The translations under genes were made by a program, and so were the position numbers. The notes beneath the pieces are model-generated. The model made no database searches. It was given only the letters and a program-made list of their open reading frames with translations, and was not told the DNA's origin. Below are positions 24,035 through 34,910 of a DNA stretch of 64,000 bases, piece after piece. The stretch lies in the NCBI GenBank assembly GCA_015501585.1, contig JADNRY010000233.1:32700-96699 (forward strand), read 5' to 3'. Every line of letters starts with the position of its first letter. Within the stretch, counting starts at the first letter, position 1. This stretch comes from Rhodocollybia butyracea (Eukaryota; Basidiomycota; Agaricomycetes; Agaricales; Omphalotaceae).

Positions 24035-25778
24035 ATGGTCAAGGTACGAAGCCTCTCAATGTTATAAAACGAATACAGGTTCATTCTGCGGAAACAGGTT
24101 CTTGCTATTCTGTACAACGGTTTCACAGCGGCCGAGGAGGAGCCCCGTCTCCTTGGAACCGTTGAGAACAAGGTAAATCGTGCTCAAGCTTACTGATCGA
24201 GCACGATCTAAACTATCTCTCAGCTCGGCATTGAGGAGTGGCTTGTTTCACAAGGACATGAACTAGTTGGTGAGGAATATCACTAATCGTATACCCCAGC
24301 AGCGAGCTGATTGTTCTCCCAGTAAGCGCCAGCAAGGAGGGCCCAGACAGCGACTTCCAGAAGCACATTGTCGATGTACGCACTCGGAGTACTTTCATGT
24401 ATAGCAATTGCTTACCTGTTTTTTTTGTAGGCGGAAATTCTGATTACCACTCCATTCCATCCTGGCTATCTGACGCGCGAAATTATGGAGAAGGTAGCTG
24501 ATTTATGCCGATCTGTATTCTGTACAGGTCTAACGATGCTTGAAGGCCAAGAACCTCAAGCTTTGTGTTACGGCTGGTGTAGGAAGTGATCACATTGACT
24601 TGAACGCCGCTGTCGACCACAAAGTTCAAGTTCTCGAGGTTTGTTATCTGCTATGTACTGGCCATTCTCTTTATCTGACGAATGATCTCAGGTCTCTGGA
24701 TCTAATGTTGTCTCAGTTGGTATGTCATTTCCAATATCATCACACCTTGATTTTGACAAGTACTCGCCAGCTGAACACGTTGTCATGTCCATTCTTCTCC
24801 TTGTTCGAAACTTTGTTCCGGCCCACGAGATGATTGAACGCGGTGGTATGACATGAACCTCGTCACATTTCTACCTGGCTGACCGTCTTCTTCGCAGACT
24901 GGCAAGTATCTGATGTTGCACGTAATGCATTTGATCTCGAAGGCAAAGTTGTTGGAACCATTGGAGCTGGCCGAATCGGATACCGTGTCCTCCAACGTCT
25001 CCTTCCCTTTGACTGCAAAGAGCTTCTCTACTATGACTATGCAGCGCTGCCCGCTGGTGCTGCTGAAGCTGTCAAAGCTCGTCGCGTTGAGGATCTCAAG
25101 GTTTGTGTATTTAGAGATTTACATTGCCATGTCTTTTAACATGTATTTTTCAAGGAATTCGTCTCTCAATGTGATGTCGTCACTGTCAACTGCCCCTTAC
25201 ACGAGGGTACCCGTGGTCTTGTTAACGACGAGCTGTTAAAACACTTTAAGAAGGGTGCTTGGCTTGTGAACACCGCTCGTGGTGCGTCTTGGTTCGCTTG
25301 TCAAAAGCCGAACCAAAGTTTGACTAACTACCATACACCCATCTCCTCAAAAAGGCGCGATTTGTGATAAGGACGCAGTTGCACGTGCTCTGAAGAGCGG
25401 ACAAATCACTGGATATTCTGGCGATGTGTGGAACGTCCAGCCCGCTCCCAAGGACCATGTTTGGCGCACGATGAAAAACCCTCTCGGGGGAGGTAACGGT
25501 ATGGTCCCCCACTATAGCGGTACAACTTTAGGTGAGAATTAAGCTAAAATACGATTCCCAATTACAACATTGACCTGAATCTTTCAGACGCCCAGGCCCG
25601 CTATGCAAATGGCACAAAGAGCATTATTCAAAATTACCTCTCAGGCAAGCCCCAGGAACCCCAAAACATCATTGTTGGCCTTGGCAAGTACGAGACCAAA
25701 GCTTGTAAGTTCCTTCTTTGGATACTACAATCTTCATAACTGTACTAATTGCAACTACTACTAGACGGCCAACGCTGA
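24035..25778 (+). CDS. FDH1: NAD-dependent formate dehydrogenase
   Basis: Oxidises formate to CO2 with NAD+; D-2-hydroxyacid dehydrogenase superfamily, cytosolic. The first exon is only ATG-GTC-AAG. About eleven short introns split roughly 360 codons. Joined exons read [60 protein letters not shown], the NAD-binding [42 protein letters not shown] and, near the active-site histidine, [13 protein letters not shown]. The last exon supplies YGQR-stop at 25778. It has no targeting peptide. Very small exons (for example around 24240 and 24700) make automatic prediction error-prone here. In wood and litter fungi FDH handles formate from oxalate breakdown; that role is inference. Confidence 0.94.
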
Positions 25779-27799
25779 ATGTCGAACGATGGTGCCTTTG
25801 TATCATCAGGACTCTTGGAAATATGTACATAACTATAACTCTGCTCAAATGGTATGTATTAATTTATAAAGAAATCACTGCACAATAGTACGAGGTTGGA
25901 ATTTTCAAACTAGTCCGCGAAGAAGCATGCGCACTCTCCGCTTCTAGATATTTTAAGGGATAATGCAGTCAGTATGTAAGTAGTTGCAAGTTAAGAAGTC
26001 GCCCTAGCGGTGACGGGTGAAAAAGTAGGTAGCGCCTTTGGCTGGTCACGTTGTAGCTAGGCCTTTGCTTTCACTGTTGACAATGAAGATTGGCCCGTAC
26101 CCTATATTTACTCCTTCGAAAATGTCATTTCACGGAGTTTTGAATGGGGCTTGCGTTGGCGTCAAAAGTTGGAATCTCGAGCCCCGCCTTAGAACAAGCA
26201 TCCAATGTCGTGCCTCTTTCTCCTCTATTGGATTCAGGTGATCAATCGATCACCAAGCATAATCCTTGGTCGTGTGAAGGAAGAAACCGACTATGTCTAG
26301 TTTGCTTGGATCCCACAAGTCTTTCAAACCTTCTCACTTACTGTTGGTGTTTGAAACAGACGCTAAATTTATTTGATCTATGCAATTCCGAACATGGTGA
26401 GCTACGTGTTACCAGAAACGCGGCTAGCAGCACTTTGAACGACACCTGAGCCAATTACCTTGTTGTAGAACGATGTCTTTGGTGTACGTATCAAATTGGA
26501 ATCCTCCGAGTGTACCACTCACAAAGCATTTGCAGGAGTTGATCCAGGCTGAGTTTAGCCTTCAGGCCTTCAGGTGCCGATGCCCCGGTATACCGACGTA
26601 CTAGAACTGTATAATTGCCCGATGATGAAGTCCTCATTGAAGATGAAGACATCCAGGATTGCACTGCGGGTTCGAATCGTCACTTGCGCTTCCACCGGGA
26701 GCCAAATTGTTCCTTTTCTTCTCTTTGAGTTTCTCCTCAAGTTGACAACAAGCTGTCCTTTTCCCGCCGTTGCCATTGGAAGCTACACCACTACATTTAT
26801 TTCTGTGGCGAAGGGGACTCGTGTGCCGTTTTCGGTTTGGCTCTGATCAGTAGTATATGAATCATAGTGGTCATCAGAAGTATAGGTAATCCAGGATAAT
26901 CCGCAAGAATGTGCAGGCTGAAAGGCTTACTATCCCTCTGATACCCTTCTGACATTCAAGTTGAACTGGGACCGCAGGATGGCATCCTCATTGGAACAAT
27001 ATTGTCGTCGGCTGGACTAAAGTTCAAGATTCATTATCTATCCACGCAGTAATCCGGGAAGCGTTCTTCCGGGCCTTACGATAGATGAGACCAGATGCGG
27101 GAATGAGAAGGCTTTCTGAGTTTAGTAAGGCGTCGTGGGTTCATCCAGTCGTTGCTTCTAGGAACAAGGCGGTATCCCCCACAGGTGCGTCGCGGCATGT
27201 ACTTCGTTCAAGCTGCTGGAATAATTACTTCGTACGTATTCGGACTACTATTTCTGGCGTTTGGCATTCGTATACGCCGTATGTCACGGTGAAGGTGCCT
27301 CAGTACTTCTTACGGTCAAAAGAAAGTTATTAGGACATTTCAACATTTCTTGCCATCGATGGGTCAAAATCTATGTAGCAAGATTCAAGCAAGATGTAGG
27401 TAAAAGGTACAAATTCAAGTGAAAAGCACCTCCGTACAGTTGAACCTAGCTCACGCAGATCAGTGGCGTATTCGATTTGGTACTACCTTAGTTTTTTTCT
27501 TTCCAACTGAGGTGAGCCCGCTCTGCGTGCATATTTATCTTCGCTATTTACTGACGTACCTAGTTTAACTTACTCTAACACAAGCATCATCAAATATCCC
27601 GACATCTTTCTATCGAGTTTGATCAGGAAAGCTGCAGCCTCCTCACTGCGTGTTAAAGTTCCGAAATACTACCCGGTGGTATACTCCATCACATGGCATT
27701 CTCCTTTTAACACTTATCGAAATTCATACCAAGTGGTAAAAGCCATTGTTCCCAGCCAGCGATCCTCTCTCATACGCTCTCGCTGATCAATATTGTACC
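25779..27799. other. Two kilobases without an intact gene
   Basis: After the FDH 3' UTR no frame longer than about 100 codons shows a credible domain. Between 26570 and 26850 the minus strand reads a Lys/Arg-rich stretch ending DVFIFNEDFIIGQLYSSSTS that looks protein-like but has stops on both sides. The segment at 26036-26100 resembles 29716-29785: both read on the minus strand as a degenerate PIF(I/V)V(N/D)S segment followed by traces of a RDQPA motif. I interpret this as the eroded remains of one duplicated gene or repeat. Confidence 0.4.
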
Positions 27800-28719
27800 A
27801 TGTCAATGCCCACTCCCGGGCCGCATCCACCACCACCACCTTTACCTGAGCATATGAAGCTCGACAATTGGTCTGATATTCCATTCCCACTTAATAAAAT
27901 CCTCGAGATCATGCTCAAGACTTGCTGTCAGCTCATTTATGGGCACGTAGATCTTGAAGAAGCTTGGAGAGTCTGCATTAATGATACTGATGAGCAAAAG
28001 TGGATTGTTTTCGAGAAGCGATATTCTGACAGGATAGGTCAACTGAATATCATTGTAAGTTTATATGTGGCACGTTAAGCGGATCTATCCTAATAGTAAT
28101 GGACTGACTTTCTTCTCTGATTTTGACTTAGGGTGGATTGATATTCACTGGTCTTGCTACTTGGATCACAACTGCCCCACCGCTGGCTAATACATTGAAT
28201 TACAACGAGAGGGGCTCATATATATGTCTTCTAGTCGCATTTGGTGGTACCTGGGGTGGCATCGTCGTGGGCTCTGCAATCATGTATGGTAGCTCAATGA
28301 TCGAGTCAACAGTTGGTGCAAAATGGTATCGCGAGGTGCGCAGTCCACAGGTCTTACTGTCTGTTGCAGTGGACTGAAATTTCCGAGTCTTGAAGACACT
28401 CATGAGTACACGTTCACGGGTTTTTTGGACCCTTGTCATGTTGGCATACCCATTTTTTGCCATGGGTGTTGCAACTGCCTTTGGAATCCTCGGTATGTGG
28501 CCTCCTGCTCAACTGTTGTTACTTTGACATAGTACTGAACCAAGGGCTTATTCAGGGTTTCTCCTCGCTACCTGGCGTTCTCCTGACAAACTCGTGAATA
28601 CCGCTGGTACTTTACTCTTCGCTTTCCCTATGACAATGTTGTTTGCATTCCTGTGGACTCAGACTACTCTGCTACGACGGTCTGGATTGGCAAGGACTGG
28701 CTACTTTCCTGGTCATTGA
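27800..28719 (+). CDS. Small multi-pass membrane protein of unknown function
   Basis: I do not recognise the family. Exon 1 (27800-28054) encodes a proline-rich N-terminus (PGPHPPPPPLPEH) and a soluble helical stretch (WSDIPFPLNKILEIMLKTC). Exon 2 starts at 28132 after a clean GT-AG intron and has two membrane helices (around GGLIFTGLATWITT and ICLLVAFGGTWGGIVVGSA). A third helix (RVFWTLVMLAYPFFAMGVA) and a fourth (AGTLLFAFPMTMLFAFLW) lie in the 28390-28719 exons, joined by an intron at about 28492-28554. The splice joining exon 2 to the third helix is unclear: no simple GT-AG pair near 28335-28390 restores the frame without losing residues. A frameshift there is possible. An in-frame ATG also exists at 27746. 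Confidence 0.55.
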
Positions 28720-28764
28720 TTTCTATTCGAGATCTTGAAGAATTATTATTTATCTTTGTTCGAA

Positions 28765-29530
28765 TTACTCTGTACGGATATTCATTGTGGTTGGTGAAGA
28801 GGGCCGCCGAGAACGAGAAGTGAAGGGTGTATAGGATATTCGTTGTAGTTTGGTGAATACAGAAGAGGGCCGCCAAGAACAAGAAGTGGAAGTTGTATAT
28901 GAATCTCGATGATATCTGAGCTCCTGATTCAGGATGCGAACTTCTTTCTCATGTACAAAGGCCCGGAGTTGGATAGGCTCAGTAGACAGAGGATTGCGGT
29001 AAACACACAACAGCTCCTAAAATAATCATAAGCAGTAGTCGAGAATCCGAGGGCTCGTAAATCGAGTACTGGAAGTTGATGCCATATTGAACTGGTCCCT
29101 AGCTCTCGGAGAAGATGTCGGGGAGGAAAAGGCGATTGTTCTTGACTGCGGAGACTGAACTCGGTATTGCCCTCTTCAAGGACTTCTTTGAGGAAAACAG
29201 CTAATCGAGACCACATATCTGGTAGACTCCAATTCAGGTCATCACCAGCATGGACGATGATTTTGATAATCTGCAAAGCCACCAGCAAAGAAGGTCATAT
29301 GCCTGGGTCTGTAAATTGCACTGAGCGATGTCTAGCTGCGGCCCTTCTAACTCTAATTCTGCAAGAGTTTTCATCTTCAGCTTCAGCGCAAGTGCCAGAA
29401 GAACAACCAATGCCGTGCCAGTTTGCACTTCGGCAAGTTCACCGAAGATATCGATCATGTCTGCCAGTGCTGGCAAACAGACTGTGTTTACGATCAAAGA
29501 AACTAAGGATAGTCGGCTAGGTAGTGACAA
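28765..29530 (-). pseudogene. Broken helical protein fragment of unknown family
   Basis: On the minus strand from 29530, a helical repeat-like sequence (ADMIDIFGELAEVQTG, ALALKLKMKTLAELELEG) shifts frame near 29280 to VALQIIKIIVHAGDDLNW and MWSRLAVFLKEVLEEGN, then shifts again near 29010 into a frame with RNPLSTEPIQLRAFVHEK. The three frames read like one protein broken by two indels or unrecognised introns. The leucine-rich helical texture suggests an armadillo/HEAT-like protein, but no specific family is recognised. Confidence 0.4.
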
Positions 29531-30767
29531 TAGTCAACCCGTCGAGCAGGAATTGAACAAAGTTGAGCTGTTAGCCTAGCTAGCTGTCTTTTGTGAAGAG
29601 ATACTGTCACATATAAATGTGCACTGTGCCGCTGCGGCCACTCAACAGATCTGAGTCACCACCTGTCACGACTCCCCGCTATTCCTTAAATAAGGACCAT
29701 CTGGCCGGCCTTCCTTCCGCTGGTTGGTCACGTTGTGACTGTGCAATATTTTCTCCTTTGCTGTCGACAACGAAGATTGGGTACACTGGTGACTGCTTTT
29801 CCCATCGATAATCGTGATCGTCTCGGGCCTGGAGGAAATTTCCAAAATATTTGTGTGCCAAGACATCTTTGCCTGGTTTCTACCGTCGGGTTGAGAACAA
29901 CCGTACGACTGCGGCCGGGGGATCCCCCGGGGAATCCCCCTCCCACAAGTCACAGGATCAGTTACTAATCTCGTTATTGTCATCACTCATACCGGCATCC
30001 GGCAGCTCCTCCCTAATCAGGTGTACTAATGCGTCTGCCGGACTTCATTCACTGACTTCGTTCACTGACTTGTTCGTTCACCCAGGCTGACTTGGTGTAC
30101 TGACTTCACCAACTTACCAATACTGTACCTGTAGTATGCAGATGTTTCGCACTTCCTAATTGCACTGACTATATGTAATACATTTGTTGGCTTGCTACCT
30201 ATGTGTGATGCCTTCACTGACTTTGCCCACTGACTATCCTCACTGCTTTAGTATGTGCTATCAGTGCACTGACTATTCTCACAATTTTCCAAACCCAGTG
30301 ACTATCCTCACCATCTGAGTAGGTGAAATCAGTGAACCAATTGTCCTGATAAATTTTTAAAGCCCAGCCCCACCAAGTATGTTCACTGACTAACCTCACT
30401 GCCTTAGCATCTGCAGTAGGTGCACCCACTCCACTCTATCCTCAGAGCAGTCAGTGAATGGAATGGGTACAGTTTTGCAGAGTGTAAGTGAGATGCATTG
30501 GCATTTTGGATAAGTCCATGTAGAGTCAGTTTATGAGCTCAGTGCACAGAGTAAGCTGGAAAGGAAAGAAATAGTCAGTGAAGGAAGTTTGCGCATAGAT
30601 TTGGTGTGCAGAGTTGGTATATGAGCTCAGTGCACGGAGTAGGTGTGCAGAGTCAGTATATGAGCTCAATGCATGGAGTTGGTGTGCGGAGTCAGTTGGA
30701 AGTCAGTATATGACCTTAGTGCACGGAGTGAGCTGGAGGAGAAGAAAAGAAATAGTCATGCAGGGAG
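29531..30767. repeat. Degenerate simple repeats before the transposon island
   Basis: This holds a GC-rich palindrome around 29916-29931 (CCGGGGGATCCCCCGG), many copies of CACTGACT between 30040 and 30400, and then the opposite orientation (AGTCAGTG) from about 30450. A minisatellite at 30530-30730 repeats a unit containing GAGCTCAGTGCACRGAGT and GTGTGCAGAGT with 40-60 nt spacing. No gene is visible. Confidence 0.6.
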
Positions 30768-31025
30768 TATATAACGCCCTTAGGCGAGAGTCTTACGTTC
30801 ACACGAAAGAGCACGACAAAGGCTATGCGATTGTGTACTCGTAGTGTAGAAGAACTACAGTAATTTATGTAATTCGACTAGTTATAGTAATCGAAATGAA
30901 TAGAATAGAAATGATATCTAATCGTAAGATAAGATAAGATAAGAGTCGCGATGTGACAAAAGTTAAGGCCGCGCCATAAGGCGCGGCCGGAAGGGAATCA
31001 GGCAAGATGGGGAGGAGGCGTTACA
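30768..31025 (-). repeat. 3' LTR of element A
   Basis: 258 bp, direct repeat of 38774-39031. In element orientation it starts TGTAACGCC and ends GGCGTTATA plus a mutated terminal dinucleotide (the copy in element B ends in the expected ACA). It contains a perfect 9-bp hairpin (GGCCGCGCC, loop ATAA) at 30967-30988 and three overlapping GATAAG boxes at 30928-30943 on the plus strand, possible sites for GATA factors. Confidence 0.9.
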
Positions 31026-31036
31026 CCCTCCCCCAC
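31026..31036 (-). promoter_or_regulatory. Polypurine tract of element A
   Basis: GTGGGGGAGGG on the minus strand immediately before the 3' LTR, the usual primer site for plus-strand DNA synthesis. The identical tract precedes the LTR of element B at 47096-47106. Confidence 0.8.
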
Positions 31037-31109
31037 TAGATTAGTACCTAGGGTACTAATCGAATGATATGATGGGATAAATCCCCAATAAGACGTATTA
31101 CTGGGGGGA

Positions 31110-31254
31110 TTATCCATCAGATTCATCCATCTGGGGAGACGTATCTCCAGATGATGAAGACGGTCCTGCGGGAGCAGGTCCAGATGAAGAATGAGCTGGA
31201 GCAGTGGCTCCAGCAGCGGTGTTGTTTGTCTTTTGACGGCGTGTCTTTCTCCAT
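31110..31254 (-). pseudogene. Accessory reading frame of element A, reduced by a 2.2-kb deletion
   Basis: The start (MEKDTPSKDKQ from 31254) and the last codons (ending SGDTSPQMDESDG at 31110) match the beginning and end of the 2.3-kb accessory frame of element B, but the middle (about 2,166 bp) is missing and the two ends are in different frames. The breakpoint lies at a short stretch similar on both sides (ACAAACAACACC in one, ACAACAAAACACC in the other). Confidence 0.8.
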
Positions 31255-31453
31255 GATGGTGAAAGAGTAAGTTGGGAAAGATAAATTTTTCTTTCCCTTT
31301 TTATAGGCACGACATGAGGCGTTGCCCAATCGTGGTTGTACATAAGGTACAGCCACCAAATGTGATTGTCGGGGCAATCTTTTACTAAAAGAAGCAGATG
31401 CCGTTGCTTCTGTGTGATTCTATTATATAGAATATTTTGATTGGAATGGAGAC

Positions 31454-33141
31454 CTAACCGGTCGTCCGTGAAAGTCGTCGCCAGTCGTCGACGCCTTGAA
31501 GTTCTAGATATCTATCTAGAGTGACTAGTTCCTTACACGTTGTGTACGGTTCTGTGGTGGTATCACCAAGATTCCATTTAATATGGAATAGTATTTTTTC
31601 GGCCATCCCAATAATGTCCGATTATTTCATCGACTAACCATTCCACTGTGGATGGTTCGCCGAAATCGTATGGCTCTGCTACAGAGCGCATAGGGAATAA
31701 TGCATCATCATTAGGATGATGCTTGCGTATTAGCGACACGTGGAAGTTATTGTGTATTCCACGCTTTGCCAACTCTGTTGGCAATCCGATTCGGTAGTTA
31801 GACAAATCTGGGTGTACCTCGACGACGGGGTACGGTCCTAAGAATTTTGGTAAGAGCTTGGTAGCCCTCCCCTCGGCAAATTTAAGTTTTTTGTTGATAG
31901 GTAAACTAAATCATTTAGTTTAATTTCGGGTTCATCCCTTCTGTGCTTATTAGCATGGAAGGTTTGTTTTACCCTTGCCTCGATAAGACTATCGTGGGCA
32001 TCAGAGAGGTGCTGCAGGGCACGATCTACGAATTCGCGTACACCCGGCGAGACTTTTGCATCGCTCGGGTATTCGCGAACCATGGATGGCATGTACCCTC
32101 CATCTACCTCAAAGGGAGCATACCCTGTGCTCTCGTTTACGCTGGAATTCAATGCGAATTCCATCATTGGGCATTTTTTCTACCCAGTCTTTTTGGTCTG
32201 CTTCGACCATTGACCGTAAGATTTGGCCAATTGAACGATTTACTCGTTCAGTTATTCCATCCGTTTGGGGGTGGAATGATGTAGACATTAGGAGCTTTGC
32301 TCCTAGTAAGTGGTGTACTTCACGCCACCATCGTGATGTGAATTTCGAGTCTCTGTCTGAGACGATGGACTTAGGTAGTCCATGTAATTTTACGATCTCC
32401 TTTACGAAGATCCATGATAATTGCGATGCAGTTATCGTTGTTTTTCACGGGTATAAGATGTACTTGTGAAGTCATCCTGCAAATGACTACCCACAGGTAA
32501 TCATATCCTTGCGATTCTGGGAATGGACCTATGAAATCCATTCCAATTGATTCCCATGGTTTCGTGGGGATCGGAAGCGAATGTAGCAAACCTATTGGTT
32601 TGCGATTGCTTGTTTTAATTTGCTGGCAAGTCTCACAAGACTTGCAGAATTCTTCAATGTTGCCATTGACCCGTGGCCACCAATACCATCGTCGTACATA
32701 GTCGGCGGTTCGTTGTCCTCCGAAGTGACCAATTACTTCGTGAGCTTGTTCGGCTATTATGCCTCGCAAGCTCTTTCCATTGGCCGCTCGGCCAGACGGA
32801 ATGCAGAGAACTATTTCTCCGCCATGATTTTTTGTGTAGATTAAACCATTTTCTACTGAGAATGGTTTATGGTGCTCAGGTTTACTGAGTACCTTGCAGA
32901 ACAATGGGTCATCGGTATATAACCGCTTGACTTCTTCGATGAATTCATCCCTTTCGGGTAGAATTGTTAGAGGTTCTACACCTCTAGGCCTTGATTGGAA
33001 GACATTAATGTCTTCCTCGTTTGGGAGGATTACTGGTACCTTTGGTACCTGTATTTCCGCATTGGCTTGCATTTCTGCAGCCTCTTCATCTTGTCGTTCG
33101 ACGGGTTCGACTATTGGATGTTGCGCCGTTTGTTTTACCGC
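31454..33141 (-). pseudogene. Integrase with C-terminal chromodomain of element A
   Basis: It follows RNase H after a one-base insertion near 33140 (GGTAAAACAAAC where element B has GGTAAACAAAC). Visible are the HHCC zinc domain (HEVIGHFGG, SCETCQQIK near 32630-32760), the start of the DDE core (GMDFIGPFPES near 32530), and later core parts in other frames (SVNESTGYAPFEV near 32110). The C-terminus has EWLVDEIIGHYWDG and a trailing helix, a chromodomain expected to bind modified histone tails and direct integration into heterochromatin. The frame is broken near 32380, 31838 and 31580, so the enzyme is inactive in this copy. Confidence 0.85.
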
Positions 33142-34759
33142 GCAGGCATGATGAGCGCCTTAACTCTATATTGGCTAAGTGTTCCTTAGCCAATTCTTCG
33201 ACTCTTCCTTGTGGAAGATCGTCCAGATTTTTGTCAATGCGTATATCCGCATTTACATATTCATGCGGTTCATGATATTCATGAATCACATCAGATTCGT
33301 AGTAGCGCGATAATGCGTCGGCTACTTTGTTGTTTATTCCTTTGATATAACGTATATCAAAATCAAATCTGGATAGGTATTCCATCCATCGAGCTTGTCT
33401 ACTGGACAATTTTTGTTGCGTTAGAAAGAATTCTAATGCTTTGTGGTCAGTGACCACATGAATTCGATATCCAAGAAGTTTATCTTCCCATTTGAGAAGA
33501 GCTTCAAGGATAGCTAGAGTTTCTATTTCGAAAACTCTATAGTTATGCTGCGCTGCAGTAAACTTTCTGGACATGAAGCCGGCAGGCCTACACTGTTGCC
33601 ATGTAGGTCCTTGACCGTACATGCATCCGACGCTGGATACCGACGCGTCGCAGATGACCCATATAGGTTCGTCTTTACTAGTATTTATAGGCTTCAGTAT
33701 TGGAGCCTTGGTTGCCAGTCTTTTGATGTGCTGAAAGCACGTTTCATGGACTGGCATCCATACGAAAGGAATATTGTTCCTTGTCATTATAGACAGTGGT
33801 CCAGTATACTGGGCTACATCTGGCATGTACGGGGCTATGTATTGTACTAACCCCAAGAATCGTTGTACGTCGTTGAACATACGCGGAGTTTGCCATTCGC
33901 GAATCCTGTCCATCTTGTCGGTATCCGCGTGGATACCTTTATCGTCTATGGAATGTCCAAGACAGTCCACTGTAGCAGAGAAGAGCTCGCATTTAGCGGC
34001 TCGAAGGAAGAAATGATGCTTCCTAAGGCAATCAAGTACATCTCTGATGTGCTTAACATGTTCTTCTAGTGTATCACTGAAGACAAAGATATCGTCGAGA
34101 TATGCGTGTACATATCTTCCGATAGCGTCGCGAAAGATGAATGTCATCATTTGCTGGAAAGTGGCTGGGGCATTACAGTCCCCCATCATCATGACATTAC
34201 TGACGAATGTCCCGAAGATGCAGGCAAATGCTGTTTTCCACACATCGCCTGCTTCAGTACGAATTTGTTCGTACGCATCACTAAGATCGATCTTGGATCG
34301 ATACTTATGTTTGGCTACATCCGTTCGGATGTTATCCTGGTCAGGGAAAGGAGTGACATCCTTTACCGTGTTATCGTTCCGTTGACGATAGTCAATAATG
34401 GTACGTAGTGTACCATTTTTCTTTGGAATACAAGGCATAGGTGCGGCCTGCGGAGCAGGTTGCTGTATCCACCAGTCTGATCTGGTGTATTTACCGATTT
34501 TATCAGTAAGTTGCGTTTTTAGATGATCTGGGCACCTAGGCATATAATAATTATATCGCCGTTGTTCATCGATTAGTTTAATTCGATGATTAATTTCTCG
34601 TAGTGGTGGGAGTACCTCTGGTACTCCCCCAAGTATATCTCTATACTCATCGATTATCATCGCGTGGATCATCGGTATTTGATCCTTCGACATAATTGTC
34701 GAGGTCTTCTGCCGATAACATAGTTGTTTTCGGTGTTTGTGATGAATCATTTTCATCAT
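33086..34759 (-). CDS. Reverse transcriptase and RNase H of element A
   Basis: A 557-codon open frame. The RT fingers read MPCIPKKNGTLRTIIDYRQ, the palm KIDLSDAYEQIRT, and the catalytic YLDD box sits in HAYLDDIFVFSD (about 34090). The thumb and connection have RFLGLVQYIAPYMPDV. RNase H starts near 33655 (WVICDASVS, IETLAILEAL, VTDHKALEFF) and ends with VADALSRYY. It begins in a different frame from gag-protease, with an intermediate overlapping frame at 34647-34859, so expression would need frameshifting or this copy carries indels. Confidence 0.9.
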   Translation of the reverse strand: MMKMIHHKHRKQLCYRQKTSTIMSKDQIPMIHAMIIDEYRDILGGVPEVLPPLREINHRIKLIDEQRRYNYYMPRCPDHLKTQLTDKIGKYTRSDWWIQQPAPQAAPMPCIPKKNGTLRTIIDYRQRNDNTVKDVTPFPDQDNIRTDVAKHKYRSKIDLSDAYEQIRTEAGDVWKTAFACIFGTFVSNVMMMGDCNAPATFQQMMTFIFRDAIGRYVHAYLDDIFVFSDTLEEHVKHIRDVLDCLRKHHFFLRAAKCELFSATVDCLGHSIDDKGIHADTDKMDRIREWQTPRMFNDVQRFLGLVQYIAPYMPDVAQYTGPLSIMTRNNIPFVWMPVHETCFQHIKRLATKAPILKPINTSKDEPIWVICDASVSSVGCMYGQGPTWQQCRPAGFMSRKFTAAQHNYRVFEIETLAILEALLKWEDKLLGYRIHVVTDHKALEFFLTQQKLSSRQARWMEYLSRFDFDIRYIKGINNKVADALSRYYESDVIHEYHEPHEYVNADIRIDKNLDDLPQGRVEELAKEHLANIELRRSSCLRGKTNGATSNSRTRRTTR

Positions 34760-34910
34760 ATTTCTCCAGTATTACTGGGAAATGGTGCGGAAAGCTCCTT
34801 GCGGAGCGTTGTAATTCTGAACGAAGATGTTCTTCGTCCACTATCGTCTCAATTTCCACTATTGGAATTTCGTTATTTTTCGACTTCTTTGAAGTTGAAA
34901 CTGCAGCTAG

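Noticed and set aside
26660..26690. GGTTCGAATC resembling a tRNA B box
   Set aside because: No matching A box upstream at the proper distance and no acceptor-stem pairing around it.
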